A stretch of DNA of 64,000 bases, taken from JBAYJC01 sp041665285. Its GTDB lineage: Bacteria; Patescibacteriota; Patescibacteriia; 2-12-FULL-60-25. Positions 44,821 to 53,202 of the stretch are shown in pieces. Location: positions 123,291 to 187,290 of the forward strand of contig JBAYJC010000002.1 of NCBI GenBank assembly GCA_041665285.1, given 5' to 3'. The notes beneath the pieces are model-generated. The model had not been told where the DNA came from. It worked only from the letters and a program-made list of their open reading frames with translations, and made no database searches. The position numbers were made by a program, and so were the translations under genes. How positions within the stretch are numbered: the stretch's first letter is position 1; the number at the start of each line of letters is the position of its first letter.

Positions 44821-45848
44821 GAGAGGCGAAAATCTATCGCGCTCTTGATCACAAGACGTTGTTCGCTTGCATCCAATGCTTTGTGAAGCTCATGAAACGG
44901 GTAGGTATGCTCCTTGGAGAGATAGAGCCACGGATCAAGTTTGCCGGCACGCAATGCTTCAACAACTTCTTCATGCGTGGTCCCTTCTTCGTATTCGTTG
45001 CCATTAAAATACATGAAAGCTCCTGGTGCCTTTGTCGCGTGTAAATCGTAGGCGAGAAAGTGATCGAGGCCGTAGACGGCCACTTTCCCATGCGGTTTGA
45101 GGCGAGGAAGTATGGCGTTCAATCCGTCGCTTTTGCCAATGGCGTCGATCATGACATCGAAACGTTCGTGGGTATGGAGTGAGGCAAGGGCGTCTGTATC
45201 TCGATAGGAAATAAAATGCGTTGCACCGGCTTGTTGAAAAGAAGAGGCGCGTTGAGGACTACCAATAACAGACGGCACAAGGCCAAGGTTACGCGCGTGT
45301 TCGACAAAGGCCAGAGCATTTGCTCCAGAGCCAATGATGAGGATGCGTTCGCCAGCGTGTACGCCCATACGTCGCAAGAAGGAAAGCGTCTCTCGCCACG
45401 TGATCACCATGGTTGCCGCAAGAGGGTCTATATCAGGAGGAAGTACCTGGTGGATCATGTGTGGTCTCCATGTGGATTCCGGAACACCGTGGTCACGAAG
45501 CGCCTGCCAATCCGTGACAATGCCACGTTCCGCAAAAGAGCCCCAGCCCGGTTTGACGCGGATGTTGCTTTCCGATGGAAGAGTATTCACGACACGCGTC
45601 ACGAGGTCACCGACCTTGAACTGCCGCACGTGTGTACCAACAGCAAGGACGCGGCCAATACCTTCATGCCCGAGGATCGTGGGAAAGGGGACTTCAAAAT
45701 ACGGATCACCTTTGATCGCATGGTGGTCCGTGCCGTTGCATATCGAGGCACAGAGGAGCTCGCAGAGCGCATCGTATTCGCCCATAACTGGCTCTGAAAC
45801 CTCTTGGATATGCAAAATTTGCGGGGATTGAATAATGGCGGCCTTCAT
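44817..45848 (-). CDS. Zinc-dependent alcohol/polyol dehydrogenase (MDR family)
   Basis: 343 residues. The catalytic-zinc region is SICNGTDHH and GHEGIGRVLAVGTHV, and the NAD region is ILIIGSGANALAF. The four-Cys structural-zinc lobe is missing, as in some polyol and cyclitol dehydrogenases. It is the only native minus-strand gene here, overlaps the CDP-AP stop by 4 bases and is divergent from the cyclase fusion, so oxidation or reduction of a cyclitol is a reasonable proposal. Choosing ATG 45848 gives MKAAIIQSP, the normal family start. Confidence 0.82.
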   Translation of the reverse strand: MKAAIIQSPQILHIQEVSEPVMGEYDALCELLCASICNGTDHHAIKGDPYFEVPFPTILGHEGIGRVLAVGTHVRQFKVGDLVTRVVNTLPSESNIRVKPGWGSFAERGIVTDWQALRDHGVPESTWRPHMIHQVLPPDIDPLAATMVITWRETLSFLRRMGVHAGERILIIGSGANALAFVEHARNLGLVPSVIGSPQRASSFQQAGATHFISYRDTDALASLHTHERFDVMIDAIGKSDGLNAILPRLKPHGKVAVYGLDHFLAYDLHATKAPGAFMYFNGNEYEEGTTHEEVVEALRAGKLDPWLYLSKEHTYPFHELHKALDASEQRLVIKSAIDFRLS

Positions 45849-45881
45849 GGTACGGTCTCGAAAGATTTGCTCTAGAAATGC

Positions 45882-45911
45882 ATCATAAGGCGGTCTTCTG
45901 ATGCGTGTCAA
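45882..45911 (-). promoter_or_regulatory. Promoter of the zinc dehydrogenase gene
   Basis: On the minus strand TTGACA (6/6), 18 bases and TATGAT (5/6); about 27 bases of 5'-UTR follow. It is one of the best promoter matches in the window. Confidence 0.6.
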
Positions 45912-45913
45912 CT

Positions 45914-47797
45914 ATGAAAAAAGCGATGGCAGTTCGCACGGCGGTTATACTTGCAGGCGGTCCCGGAAAGAGGCTCGAGTGTTTTGATACGATCAAGCCC
46001 TTGATTAAGGTCGGAGGCAAGCCTTTGATTGTCTGGACCATAGAGCGTTTACAGGAGGCGGGAATTTTAGATATTAAAATCGTCGTTAATCCGGGAGATA
46101 CGCTTGTTCAGCGTGCACTTCTTGGAGATGCGCGTATCCATGCGACCGTTGAATATATTGATCAACCTATTACGCGCCCCACGATGCTCGGGTCTGTTTT
46201 GGCACTCGAGGGCAAGATCCAGGGCCCATTCTTGTTGACCGTGTGTGATGTGTTGAGTGCACGCAACACCTATACTCTTTTTCAAAAAGTTGGATCGCGG
46301 GAGATGATTTCTATTGGCGTGAGCATGGAACAGGCGGCCTATACTCTTTCAGGCGCAACGATCTTCGCTCAATGCCAGAAGGGACGTGTCCTACAGATGG
46401 GTGCGCATATTCCGGAAGCAAATGCCATGGAGATGGGGATCTATGCTTTTGGGGAAGGTGCGCTGTCCTTGTTCGTGAAGAAAGCAAAGCGACTTCCGCC
46501 GCAAGCGTCTTTTGAGGAGGCTTTGGCGTGCTACGCGAAACAGATGCCCCTCGTTGCTGTCGCATGTCCGGGCACTTGGTTTGATATCAATACACCATCT
46601 GTCTTGATTCGTGCGGAGCTATTTTTGCAACAAGGTGACTCTCGTGCGGCAAAAAAACAATCTGTGAAACGTCTGGCGCGTTTGTCTGCGCCCATTTCCT
46701 TTCGTTTTCAAAAATTGTTGGCTTTCGATGTATTTGTGAAACGTGGTCTTTTGAAGAATATCGGTCGTTATGAAGTGATTCCACCGGAATCGTATTATGC
46801 CCCCCATCATTTGATCGTGGATAAAAATATTGATGCCCTTTACGGGAAGTCTTTGCACAAACAGCTATTGGCACTTGGCTATCACGTGAACAAGATTGTG
46901 GTGGATCCTGGCGAATGGACAAAGAGTGCAGATGTTTATCTACGACTCGCGCAACAAATCCTCGCGGATGGTATTGATAAAAAATCGATTATTATTTCTT
47001 TGGGGGGTGGCGTGATCAAGGATCTCGCGGGTTTTTTGGCGGCCACGTTGTATCGCGGCATTGGGTCTATCCATATTCCGACGACAGTGCTTTCTCAGTG
47101 TGATGCGGCTATTGCATTGAAACAGGGTGTGAATGGCGAAGGAGGGAAAAATCTGATTGGAAGTTTTTACGCGCCTCTCAAAGTATTGGTTGATCCAGAT
47201 GTGCTCACGACACTGGATGCGCGATACGTAAGTGACGGGCTGGCAGAGATTCTCAAACAAGCGTTTGCACAGGATGCAAAGCTCTACCAGACGTTCGTTT
47301 CCTATCGTGGTCCATTGAAACACATTCCTTTCCTAGAGAAGGTGATTCGTTGGAGCATTCGTTTGAAGATTGCCTCGATTCAAAAAGATTATTACGAAGA
47401 CCATGTGGCGCTCGTCTATCAATACGGGCATGAGATTGGTCATGCGATTGAGTTTCTTTCGGGCTATCAACTTGGCCATGGCGAGTCCGTAGCGATCGGT
47501 ATGCGCGTGTCTGCGGAACTCTCGCGTTTGATGGGGATTGCCGATGACGCGGTAGTGCAGAAGCATATCGATTTGATGAAGAAGTACCGTTTGCCCGTAG
47601 AGGTTCCTGTTTCCATCCGTGCGGAGGATGTGATGAACATGTTGAAAAGTAATAAAAAGTTTCACAGTGGCGAAGCGCACTTTGTTCTCGTTAAAGCGAT
47701 TGGCTCTCTCTGGAATCAGCGAGGCCGGTATACGGCAACGTGTAGCGATGTCTTGGTGAAGAAGGCAATACAGTTGAGCTATGCGCCAGGATCCTAA
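45914..47797 (+). CDS. Fusion of sugar nucleotidyltransferase and sugar phosphate cyclase (DHQS superfamily)
   Basis: 627 residues. Residues 1-~235 are a GT-A-like nucleotidyltransferase: VILAGGPGKRLE near 12, then KPLIKVGGKPLIVWTIERL and TVCDVLS. Residues ~275-610 are a sugar phosphate cyclase: SLGGGVIKDLAGF near 364, RGIGSIHIPTTVLSQ, LKQGVNGEGGKNLIGSFY, and the metal ligands in GLAEILKQAF, YGHEIGHAIE and LGHGESVAIGM. AroB-type dehydroquinate synthases carry GGKTAVN at the LKQGVN position; from memory, LKQ/IKQ-VN is closer to 2-deoxy-scyllo-inosose or valiolone synthases. The product is therefore probably a non-shikimate cyclitol. ATG 45914 is used; GTG 45905 lies in the opposing promoter, and ATG 45926 is also possible. 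The kinase gene overlaps its end by 17 bases. Confidence 0.8.
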   Translation: MKKAMAVRTAVILAGGPGKRLECFDTIKPLIKVGGKPLIVWTIERLQEAGILDIKIVVNPGDTLVQRALLGDARIHATVEYIDQPITRPTMLGSVLALEGKIQGPFLLTVCDVLSARNTYTLFQKVGSREMISIGVSMEQAAYTLSGATIFAQCQKGRVLQMGAHIPEANAMEMGIYAFGEGALSLFVKKAKRLPPQASFEEALACYAKQMPLVAVACPGTWFDINTPSVLIRAELFLQQGDSRAAKKQSVKRLARLSAPISFRFQKLLAFDVFVKRGLLKNIGRYEVIPPESYYAPHHLIVDKNIDALYGKSLHKQLLALGYHVNKIVVDPGEWTKSADVYLRLAQQILADGIDKKSIIISLGGGVIKDLAGFLAATLYRGIGSIHIPTTVLSQCDAAIALKQGVNGEGGKNLIGSFYAPLKVLVDPDVLTTLDARYVSDGLAEILKQAFAQDAKLYQTFVSYRGPLKHIPFLEKVIRWSIRLKIASIQKDYYEDHVALVYQYGHEIGHAIEFLSGYQLGHGESVAIGMRVSAELSRLMGIADDAVVQKHIDLMKKYRLPVEVPVSIRAEDVMNMLKSNKKFHSGEAHFVLVKAIGSLWNQRGRYTATCSDVLVKKAIQLSYAPGS

Positions 47798-48725
47798 TCA
47801 GACAATCGCCCAAGCCATTGCTCTGCGCTACGGTGTTGTCGTGCATGATATTTCGCGCATTTCTCGAGGAGTCATCAATCAAAATTATCGCGTGCGTACA
47901 GATAAAGGAATGTTTTTATGGAAGGTGTATTCGTTGCGTACGCCAAAGCAGGTGACCTACGAGCTGGCCATTCTTCGGACGCTCCGTGCGAAGAATTTCC
48001 ACTGTCCGGAAGTCGTGCAGGATCTTCAGGGTCATGCGCAGGGTGTGTGGGACGATCGTCCGTGCGTTTTGCTCCATTATATTCCTGGAAAACCTTTAGC
48101 GTATGCTACAGCTGTACAGCTGAATCGGATGGGTCAATTCCTCGGTGCCATGCATACAACACTGCAGGGGGTGACGCTTCCTCGTGTGGCGCGGGATCGT
48201 TGGGAGTATGCGGAGGTGCGGCGTATGCTGTTTGAGCATGGTGAGGAGATTGTTCGCAAGGGGTTCCCCGGGGGAGAGGCAGTGGTGGCATTCATGCAAT
48301 CAGAGTTTGCGAAGTTACCTTCACAGAAGCAGCTCCCATGTGGCGTGACGCATCAGGATGTGAAGCCGGAAAATGTGATCGTTGATGCAAAAGGGAAACT
48401 ACATTATTTAGATTTTGATAATGCCTATGAGGGCGTACTTTTGAATGATGTTGCGACAACGATTATTTGGACCTGCTTTCCAAAAGGCAAACTGGACGTG
48501 GCACTCCTGCGTGCAATTGTGCGCGGATATGAACGATCTCGGCTCCTCACGGAAGAAGAACGCGCCGCATTCGAGACAACGCTCAAGTTCCGTTTGCTAC
48601 GTGAGGCCTTTGCGTGGCCTTATCGTTTCTCTCCAGAAGATGCTATGAAGAATCATACGCAATTTATCAAGGCCTATCGCGATCTTTGTCATTATTCCGT
48701 GATACAAAAACGTCTATGGAAATAA
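47781..48725 (+). CDS. Small-molecule kinase of the APH/choline kinase/ThrB-II family
   Basis: 314 residues. The kinase fold shows GVINQNYRVRTDKGMFLWKV, the catalytic loop THQDVKPENVIVD near residue 190 and the metal-binding LDFDNA near 211. Family members phosphorylate choline, homoserine, hexosamines or aminoglycosides. Its coupling (17-base overlap with the cyclase fusion, 10-base overlap with the next nucleotidyltransferase) suggests that it phosphorylates the cyclitol before nucleotide activation. Antibiotic resistance is not the likely role. Confidence 0.78.
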   Translation: MRQDPNQTIAQAIALRYGVVVHDISRISRGVINQNYRVRTDKGMFLWKVYSLRTPKQVTYELAILRTLRAKNFHCPEVVQDLQGHAQGVWDDRPCVLLHYIPGKPLAYATAVQLNRMGQFLGAMHTTLQGVTLPRVARDRWEYAEVRRMLFEHGEEIVRKGFPGGEAVVAFMQSEFAKLPSQKQLPCGVTHQDVKPENVIVDAKGKLHYLDFDNAYEGVLLNDVATTIIWTCFPKGKLDVALLRAIVRGYERSRLLTEEERAAFETTLKFRLLREAFAWPYRFSPEDAMKNHTQFIKAYRDLCHYSVIQKRLWK

Positions 48726-49465
48726 CCGGCTTTATTCTTGCCGCAGGCATGGGCACGCGTTTGGGCGAGCTCACACGCGAAATGCCTAAGTCTCTTCTTG
48801 ATGTGCATGGCAAACCCATGATCGCGTATGGATTACAGTTTCTTGCGGATCTCGGCGTCACGCAACGCTGTGTGATCGGAGGATTTCAGTTTCCGCTCAT
48901 GGCAGAAACAGCTCGCGCGCTCGATGCAGGAACAAAGACCGTCGAAAACACAGAATACAAAAAGGGGAGTGCCACGACCTTGCGATATGGGCTCGACCAT
49001 CTCGCGCCGGGCGCGGGATTTGTTGTAATGACGGCAGACCATCTTTTTCGCAAAGACATACCATTGCTTGCACGGGAACAATTTAGTGACACGCTCATGA
49101 TCTTTACGGATCGTGATCGTGTATTGACGAACGATGATATGAAGGTGGAGCTTGATGCGGGAAAACATCATGTTGTACGTATGTCGAAAACGTTGGAGAC
49201 GTTTGATTGCGGCTACGTGGGTTTTTCCTTTTGCCCCGCGTCCCTCGTTGAAACAGTACGTTCTGCGATTCCTCAGGCAATCGCGACGTTTGGAGAAAAC
49301 GCGAATGTCGAGCATGTGTGGCAATGGCTCGCGGACCACGGTCATGCGATTACTACAGGCGACATCAGCGGTTCAAAATGGGTCGAGGTGGATATGCCGG
49401 ACGAGCTCGATCGTGCGCGTGTCGAAGTGGATGCTCACGCTGATCTTTATCGTACGATCGTATGA
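48716..49465 (+). CDS. Sugar/alcohol-1-phosphate nucleotidyltransferase
   Basis: 249 residues. FILAAGMGTRLGELT, MPKSLLDVHGKPMI and VVMTADHLFRK form the NTP-binding and catalytic region. The short length and TADHLF resemble inositol-1-phosphate or choline-phosphate cytidylyltransferases rather than RmlA. It is the second nucleotidyltransferase of the sub-cluster. ATG 48716 overlaps the kinase end; the longer frame upstream is inside the kinase gene. Confidence 0.8.
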   Translation: MEITGFILAAGMGTRLGELTREMPKSLLDVHGKPMIAYGLQFLADLGVTQRCVIGGFQFPLMAETARALDAGTKTVENTEYKKGSATTLRYGLDHLAPGAGFVVMTADHLFRKDIPLLAREQFSDTLMIFTDRDRVLTNDDMKVELDAGKHHVVRMSKTLETFDCGYVGFSFCPASLVETVRSAIPQAIATFGENANVEHVWQWLADHGHAITTGDISGSKWVEVDMPDELDRARVEVDAHADLYRTIV

Positions 49466-50376
49466 GCAAGCCTTGTGCATTGTGTGGTTCAACGGAGCGC
49501 GACATCGTCTGCGAGCGTGCGGCATTGAAGCGGGGAGAAACGCGTGCGGTGACGAACGTGTTGTGTCGAGCGTGTGGATTTATTTTTAATGATCCAGAAC
49601 CGAGCGAGGCAGACTTAACCCAGTATTATCAGGGAGAATTCGCCGCGGATAAGACCACATCCTCTTATGAGGGGATTGTCGAGCGTCTTCAGGTGAAGAT
49701 GCAGGATCCTACGCGCAAAGAGTTGAAGGTTGTAGAGTTTCTCGCGCCTTATTTGAAAGAGGGAGTATCTGTTGTAGATATTGGTTGTAGCACGGGTTCT
49801 CTGCTTGCGGATCTGCGTCGGCGGTATGCCGTGGACGCGACAGGCGTGGAGCCGGATGCAACGTATGTACGCGTGGCACACGAACACTTGGCGATTCCGC
49901 AAGTACATCAGCAGTTTCTGGATGGATTTTCTGCGGGGAACACCCGTGTCTATGACGTAGTCATCTTGCGTCATGTGCTTGAGCATCTGTCTGATCCCAA
50001 CAAGCGTATTGAACAGCTCAAAACGATGCTTGCTCCGCAGGGCGTGTTGTATCTCGCGTTTCCTAATGCCGTACGTTTGACGCCCTCTCGTGCACTCTCG
50101 CATTGTTTGGAGTTTGGCCATCTCTCGACGTTTTCTCCATGGACCATTCATCATTTTCTCCAGCGCCACGGCATGAAAATAGTGCGATGGAGTTTTGACC
50201 CGTCTCTGCAACTGCAGATTGTGGCAACGCGTATTGAAACGCCGATTGAGCCTGTCCCATACGCAGAGTTGCGGGAAGGCTCTGATCCGGCACAACTCTT
50301 GCGACGGTTACGCGCACACGGTCGTCGGCATTTTTTCTTTCGTGTGTTGCGTAAACTGAAGAATATTTTTGGATAA
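49462..50376 (+). CDS. Zinc-ribbon SAM methyltransferase (2 of 4)
   Basis: 304 residues. CALCGS and CRACGFIFNDPEPS form the N-terminal zinc ribbon; motif I VVDIGCSTGSLLAD lies near residue 104; HVLEHLSDPNK follows. It shares ATGA with the nucleotidyltransferase, so it may methylate the product of that sub-cluster. Confidence 0.83.
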   Translation: MSKPCALCGSTERDIVCERAALKRGETRAVTNVLCRACGFIFNDPEPSEADLTQYYQGEFAADKTTSSYEGIVERLQVKMQDPTRKELKVVEFLAPYLKEGVSVVDIGCSTGSLLADLRRRYAVDATGVEPDATYVRVAHEHLAIPQVHQQFLDGFSAGNTRVYDVVILRHVLEHLSDPNKRIEQLKTMLAPQGVLYLAFPNAVRLTPSRALSHCLEFGHLSTFSPWTIHHFLQRHGMKIVRWSFDPSLQLQIVATRIETPIEPVPYAELREGSDPAQLLRRLRAHGRRHFFFRVLRKLKNIFG

Positions 50377-50402
50377 AAAATAGACTCCTTTCGCAGGAAT
50401 CT
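50374..50402 (-). terminator. Terminator of the GC-rich minus-strand operon
   Basis: Read on the minus strand, AGATTCCT and AGGAGTCT (8 bp with one G-U) close GCGAA and are followed by ATTTTTTA. The hairpin begins inside the IMPase stop codon. Confidence 0.65.
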
Positions 50403-51285
50403 AGGCGCGCATCCGCTCGAGATAGGACGCGTGAGGCTTGGTGAACTCGAGCAAGGTGCGGTGCGCCTCCGGACGGGCGCACACGATGTCGAACCGGAGC
50501 TGACGGGCCGAGCTCCGCATGTAGGATGCGAGGTCCTTTTTGACCTCGTCCCAGATGTGCGGGAAGCACGGCGTGCCGTCCCAGCGCGTGATCACGGCGC
50601 CGGTTTTCTCCGCCATGAGCACGATGGGCGCAATGTCCCAGAGCGCGAGCCCCGGGTGCACGACCCCGTCCAGCCGGCCTTCGAGCACCATGAGGCAGGT
50701 GCCGATGATTCCGCCCAGGGTAACTGCGCCAGCGGGCGAGAGCTTCCAGAGCTGGGAAGCTAGCTCTGCACCGTTCGGAAGCCAGTCAAACACCTCGTAG
50801 CCGATGCACCGCTTTTCCGGCGGCGCTTCGGGGAGGGGGATGAGCGGCTTATGACCCACGAGCACATGCGGCAGAGCCTCGTGCGTGCTGTAGAGCTTTC
50901 CGTTCATGCAGATCGCCGCGGCAACGGGCACGCCACGGTAGTGGATCGCGATGCTCACAGCCCACGGATCAAGTCCGCGGCTGAAGTTCCGGGTCCCGTC
51001 GATCGGGTCGATGACCCAAGCGAAGCCCGAGTCGCCGTAGTTGTTCTCCTCGCCCTCCTCACCAATGATCCCGTCAGCCGGGAACACGGATCGGATCTTG
51101 AGGGTGATCAGCTTCTCGACTGCCTGGTCAGCGCCCGTGACGAGCGTGGCGTATTCGCCGAAGTTGGCCTTTACCAGGCTCTGGCAGTTCTGTTGGCCGT
51201 TGCGCGCGATGTCGAACCCCTGGCGCGCCAGCTCCCTTGCCAGACGCAGACGTAGACGGATCTGGGTTCCTCTTTCGGTCTTCAT
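50401..51285 (-). CDS. Inositol monophosphatase family phosphatase (GC-rich)
   Basis: 294 residues. The metal-binding motifs are GEEGEEN near residue 75, DPIDGTRNF near 92 and WDIAP near 220, all intact. Family enzymes hydrolyse inositol-, fructose-bis- or PAP-type phosphates. A strong ribosome site (GAGGAGAGG) precedes ATG 51285, ten bases after the Nudix gene. G+C is very high (44 of 60 in the line at 50641). A link to the cyclitol sub-cluster next door is tempting, but the different composition suggests separate arrival. Confidence 0.85.
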   Translation of the reverse strand: MKTERGTQIRLRLRLARELARQGFDIARNGQQNCQSLVKANFGEYATLVTGADQAVEKLITLKIRSVFPADGIIGEEGEENNYGDSGFAWVIDPIDGTRNFSRGLDPWAVSIAIHYRGVPVAAAICMNGKLYSTHEALPHVLVGHKPLIPLPEAPPEKRCIGYEVFDWLPNGAELASQLWKLSPAGAVTLGGIIGTCLMVLEGRLDGVVHPGLALWDIAPIVLMAEKTGAVITRWDGTPCFPHIWDEVKKDLASYMRSSARQLRFDIVCARPEAHRTLLEFTKPHASYLERMRA

Positions 51286-51295
51286 GGCCTCTCCT

Positions 51296-52108
51296 CTACA
51301 GGATGCCTGCGCGCTTGGCCGCGCGGTAGGCGGTCATGGCGTGGGCGTTGCGGCCCGTGCGCACGTGGAGCGTGACGCCCGGCCGGTTGGGGTGTGGCAT
51401 GGTGCCGCGCCAGTACAGATCCTCCAGTTCTTCGTAGTCGAAGAACAGGGGACGATCCATGACCTCGCCGAACTGCGGCCGCGGCTCTCCGGCAACGCCC
51501 AGGTGCACGGCGAACGTGCGGATGGGCGTGCCGTTGGTCGAGGGGTCCACAATGAAGGGACTCCCATGGTCCGTGTCACCGAAGTCCGGCTCGAGGGGGA
51601 TGGGCGCGCCCACGATTTGGTGCCCCGCCTCTTCTAGCGTCTGGAGCTTGACCGCGTCCTCCCAGGCCTTGGCGCCCGTGAGCCCGCCGCCCGGAAACTC
51701 GAGCTCCCAGCGCTGGGACGGGTGCCGATCTGCCGGGATGAGCGCCAGCCGCCCGTCCGGACCGATCGCCACGATGATCACGCTCTTGCCGTGGACGCCG
51801 TTCTTCCACAGCACGCGGCTCCAGGTCCGGAACGTTCCGGGGTCCTTGGGCTTGGGGCCGGGGACGAAGATGACGTCCATGACGAGCCAGGCCACGGGGG
51901 AGATCGAACGGATCCCCACGCGGGCGTCCTCGGGGTTGAGGCCGAGCTTGCGGTACTTCTCCATGTCCTGCGCCTCGACCTGTTGGATGAGGTCAGGGTC
52001 AGTCGCGATCCAGGTCTCCCGCTCCTCGTCAACGGGCTTCTTGCGACAGGCCTCGGGCAGGGTCTCGAGAAACGCCAGGTAATTGCTGATGTGCAACGGA
52101 ATCGCCAT
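51296..52108 (-). CDS. Nudix-like protein with degenerate Nudix box (GC-rich)
   Basis: 270 residues. The core ELEFPGGGLTGAKAWED followed by LQTLEEAGHQI aligns with the Nudix box G-x5-E-x7-REUxEExGU. EE and G are kept, but the first Glu is Lys and RE is Leu-Gln. This may reduce hydrolysis or mark another function. A 110-residue N-terminal extension has no recognised domain. GGAGG lies 5 bases before ATG 52108. It is first in a two-gene operon with the IMPase. Confidence 0.7.
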   Translation of the reverse strand: MAIPLHISNYLAFLETLPEACRKKPVDEERETWIATDPDLIQQVEAQDMEKYRKLGLNPEDARVGIRSISPVAWLVMDVIFVPGPKPKDPGTFRTWSRVLWKNGVHGKSVIIVAIGPDGRLALIPADRHPSQRWELEFPGGGLTGAKAWEDAVKLQTLEEAGHQIVGAPIPLEPDFGDTDHGSPFIVDPSTNGTPIRTFAVHLGVAGEPRPQFGEVMDRPLFFDYEELEDLYWRGTMPHPNRPGVTLHVRTGRNAHAMTAYRAAKRAGIL

Positions 52109-52127
52109 GGAAACCTCCGTGGCGAGT

Positions 52128-52155
52128 ACTTTACGCCTTTTATTTGTTCTGTCAA
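52128..52155 (-). promoter_or_regulatory. Promoter of the Nudix/IMPase operon
   Basis: On the minus strand TTGACA (6/6), 16 bases, TAAAGT (4/6), then a Shine-Dalgarno and ATG 52108. Confidence 0.5.
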
Positions 52156-52178
52156 TCCTCGTCGTGAAGCGACTTGGT

Positions 52179-52207
52179 TTGACGCGGCGTGTCTTTTTCG
52201 TGATACT
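52179..52207 (+). promoter_or_regulatory. Promoter of the 52245 methyltransferase
   Basis: TTGACG (5/6), 17 bases, GATACT (4/6). RNA would start near 52213, close to ATG 52212, with ATG 52245 downstream. Confidence 0.45.
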
Positions 52208-52219
52208 TTGCATGAAAAG

Positions 52220-52232
52220 CGTCCTCAGGACG
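52220..52232 (+). repeat. Leader hairpin upstream of the 52245 start
   Basis: CGTCC-TCA-GGACG forms a perfect 5-bp hairpin between the predicted RNA start and ATG 52245. It could affect start choice between 52212 and 52245. Confidence 0.4.
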
Positions 52233-52244
52233 TTCATCGAACTT

Positions 52245-53189
52245 ATGTCTGAACATGCCTCACGAGAGGAAGAGTGCCTGGTGTGCGGGTCTTCTACCGT
52301 ATTGCCTATTGATCAGCGAACCAGCTGTGGGCACATGATTCGCAATGTCCAATGCCAATCCTGCGGGTTTATCTTTATTTCGCCATGTGCTTCTGCGGAA
52401 GCGTATGCGAAATTCTATGCTTCGGGTTTTTCAACGGAATACAATCAACAAACAGCTGTGCCTTCGCAGGCACTGGTTCAGCAAGCACAACCAAAAACAG
52501 AACGACTCTTAACCTTCATTGCTCCACATCTTCGACCGAACATGCGCGTGTTGGAAATCGGTTGTGGTTTTGGGAACGTGCTTGCCGCATTGCGTGACCG
52601 TTTTCAGGCAGAGACGGTCGGCATTGAGCCTGATCCGCAAGGCGCGCCAGTCGCAAAAGAGGTGTTTGGACTGGATGTGCAGACAAGGACGTTTGAGGAT
52701 TTTCTTGCGTCATGGGACGGCAAATCGTTTGATGCGATTATCATGCATCACGTACTCGAGCATTTTCTTGATCCGAACGTGGTCGGCACAGCGCTGACTC
52801 GTTTGCTTGCACCAGGTGGTTTTGTGTATATCGGTGTGCCAAATGGAGCTTGGCCCGCCTATCCGCGCTCGATCTTTTTCCGCTTTCCGCACACGCTGAC
52901 GTTTACGCCGTACTCGCTCGCATATTTGTTATGGCGTCATGACTTGAAGGTTGTGAAGCAGGATCATTGGTCCAAGCCGCTCGCGTTTGTGGCTGTGCAT
53001 CGCGCGGATGAGCGGCCGTCGATTGCTTGGCTGGGTCTTTGTCGAGCAAGTTTGCCACCCGCATGCGGAAGGCGACGCCTGAGTTGTGCAAATGCCTATC
53101 ATGTGGCACGGTTAGCTTTACGAAAAGGCAAGGCGATGATTCCCATGTCTCTGAAGCAGAGATGGAAGGGATGGCGGAAAGCAAAATAA
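52245..53189 (+). CDS. Zinc-ribbon SAM methyltransferase (3 of 4)
   Basis: 314 residues from ATG 52245 (325 from ATG 52212, which is possible on a leaderless RNA). CLVCGSS and CQSCGFIFISP form the zinc ribbon; motif I VLEIGCGFGNVLAA is near residue 102; MHHVLEHFLDPN follows. Position 52245 is chosen because the paralogues begin 4-12 residues before the first Cys pair. Confidence 0.82.
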   Translation: MSEHASREEECLVCGSSTVLPIDQRTSCGHMIRNVQCQSCGFIFISPCASAEAYAKFYASGFSTEYNQQTAVPSQALVQQAQPKTERLLTFIAPHLRPNMRVLEIGCGFGNVLAALRDRFQAETVGIEPDPQGAPVAKEVFGLDVQTRTFEDFLASWDGKSFDAIIMHHVLEHFLDPNVVGTALTRLLAPGGFVYIGVPNGAWPAYPRSIFFRFPHTLTFTPYSLAYLLWRHDLKVVKQDHWSKPLAFVAVHRADERPSIAWLGLCRASLPPACGRRRLSCANAYHVARLALRKGKAMIPMSLKQRWKGWRKAK

Positions 53190-53202
53190 AGCATTCTCAT
53201 GT

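Noticed and set aside
46850..47790. Cyclase domain as an ordinary shikimate-pathway AroB
   Set aside because: LKQGVN stands where AroB has GGKTAVN, the domain is fused to a nucleotidyltransferase, and the neighbours are kinase and glycan genes, not aro genes.
47781..48725. Aminoglycoside resistance phosphotransferase
   Set aside because: The fold is shared, but overlaps with the cyclase fusion and nucleotidyltransferase genes point to a biosynthetic kinase.
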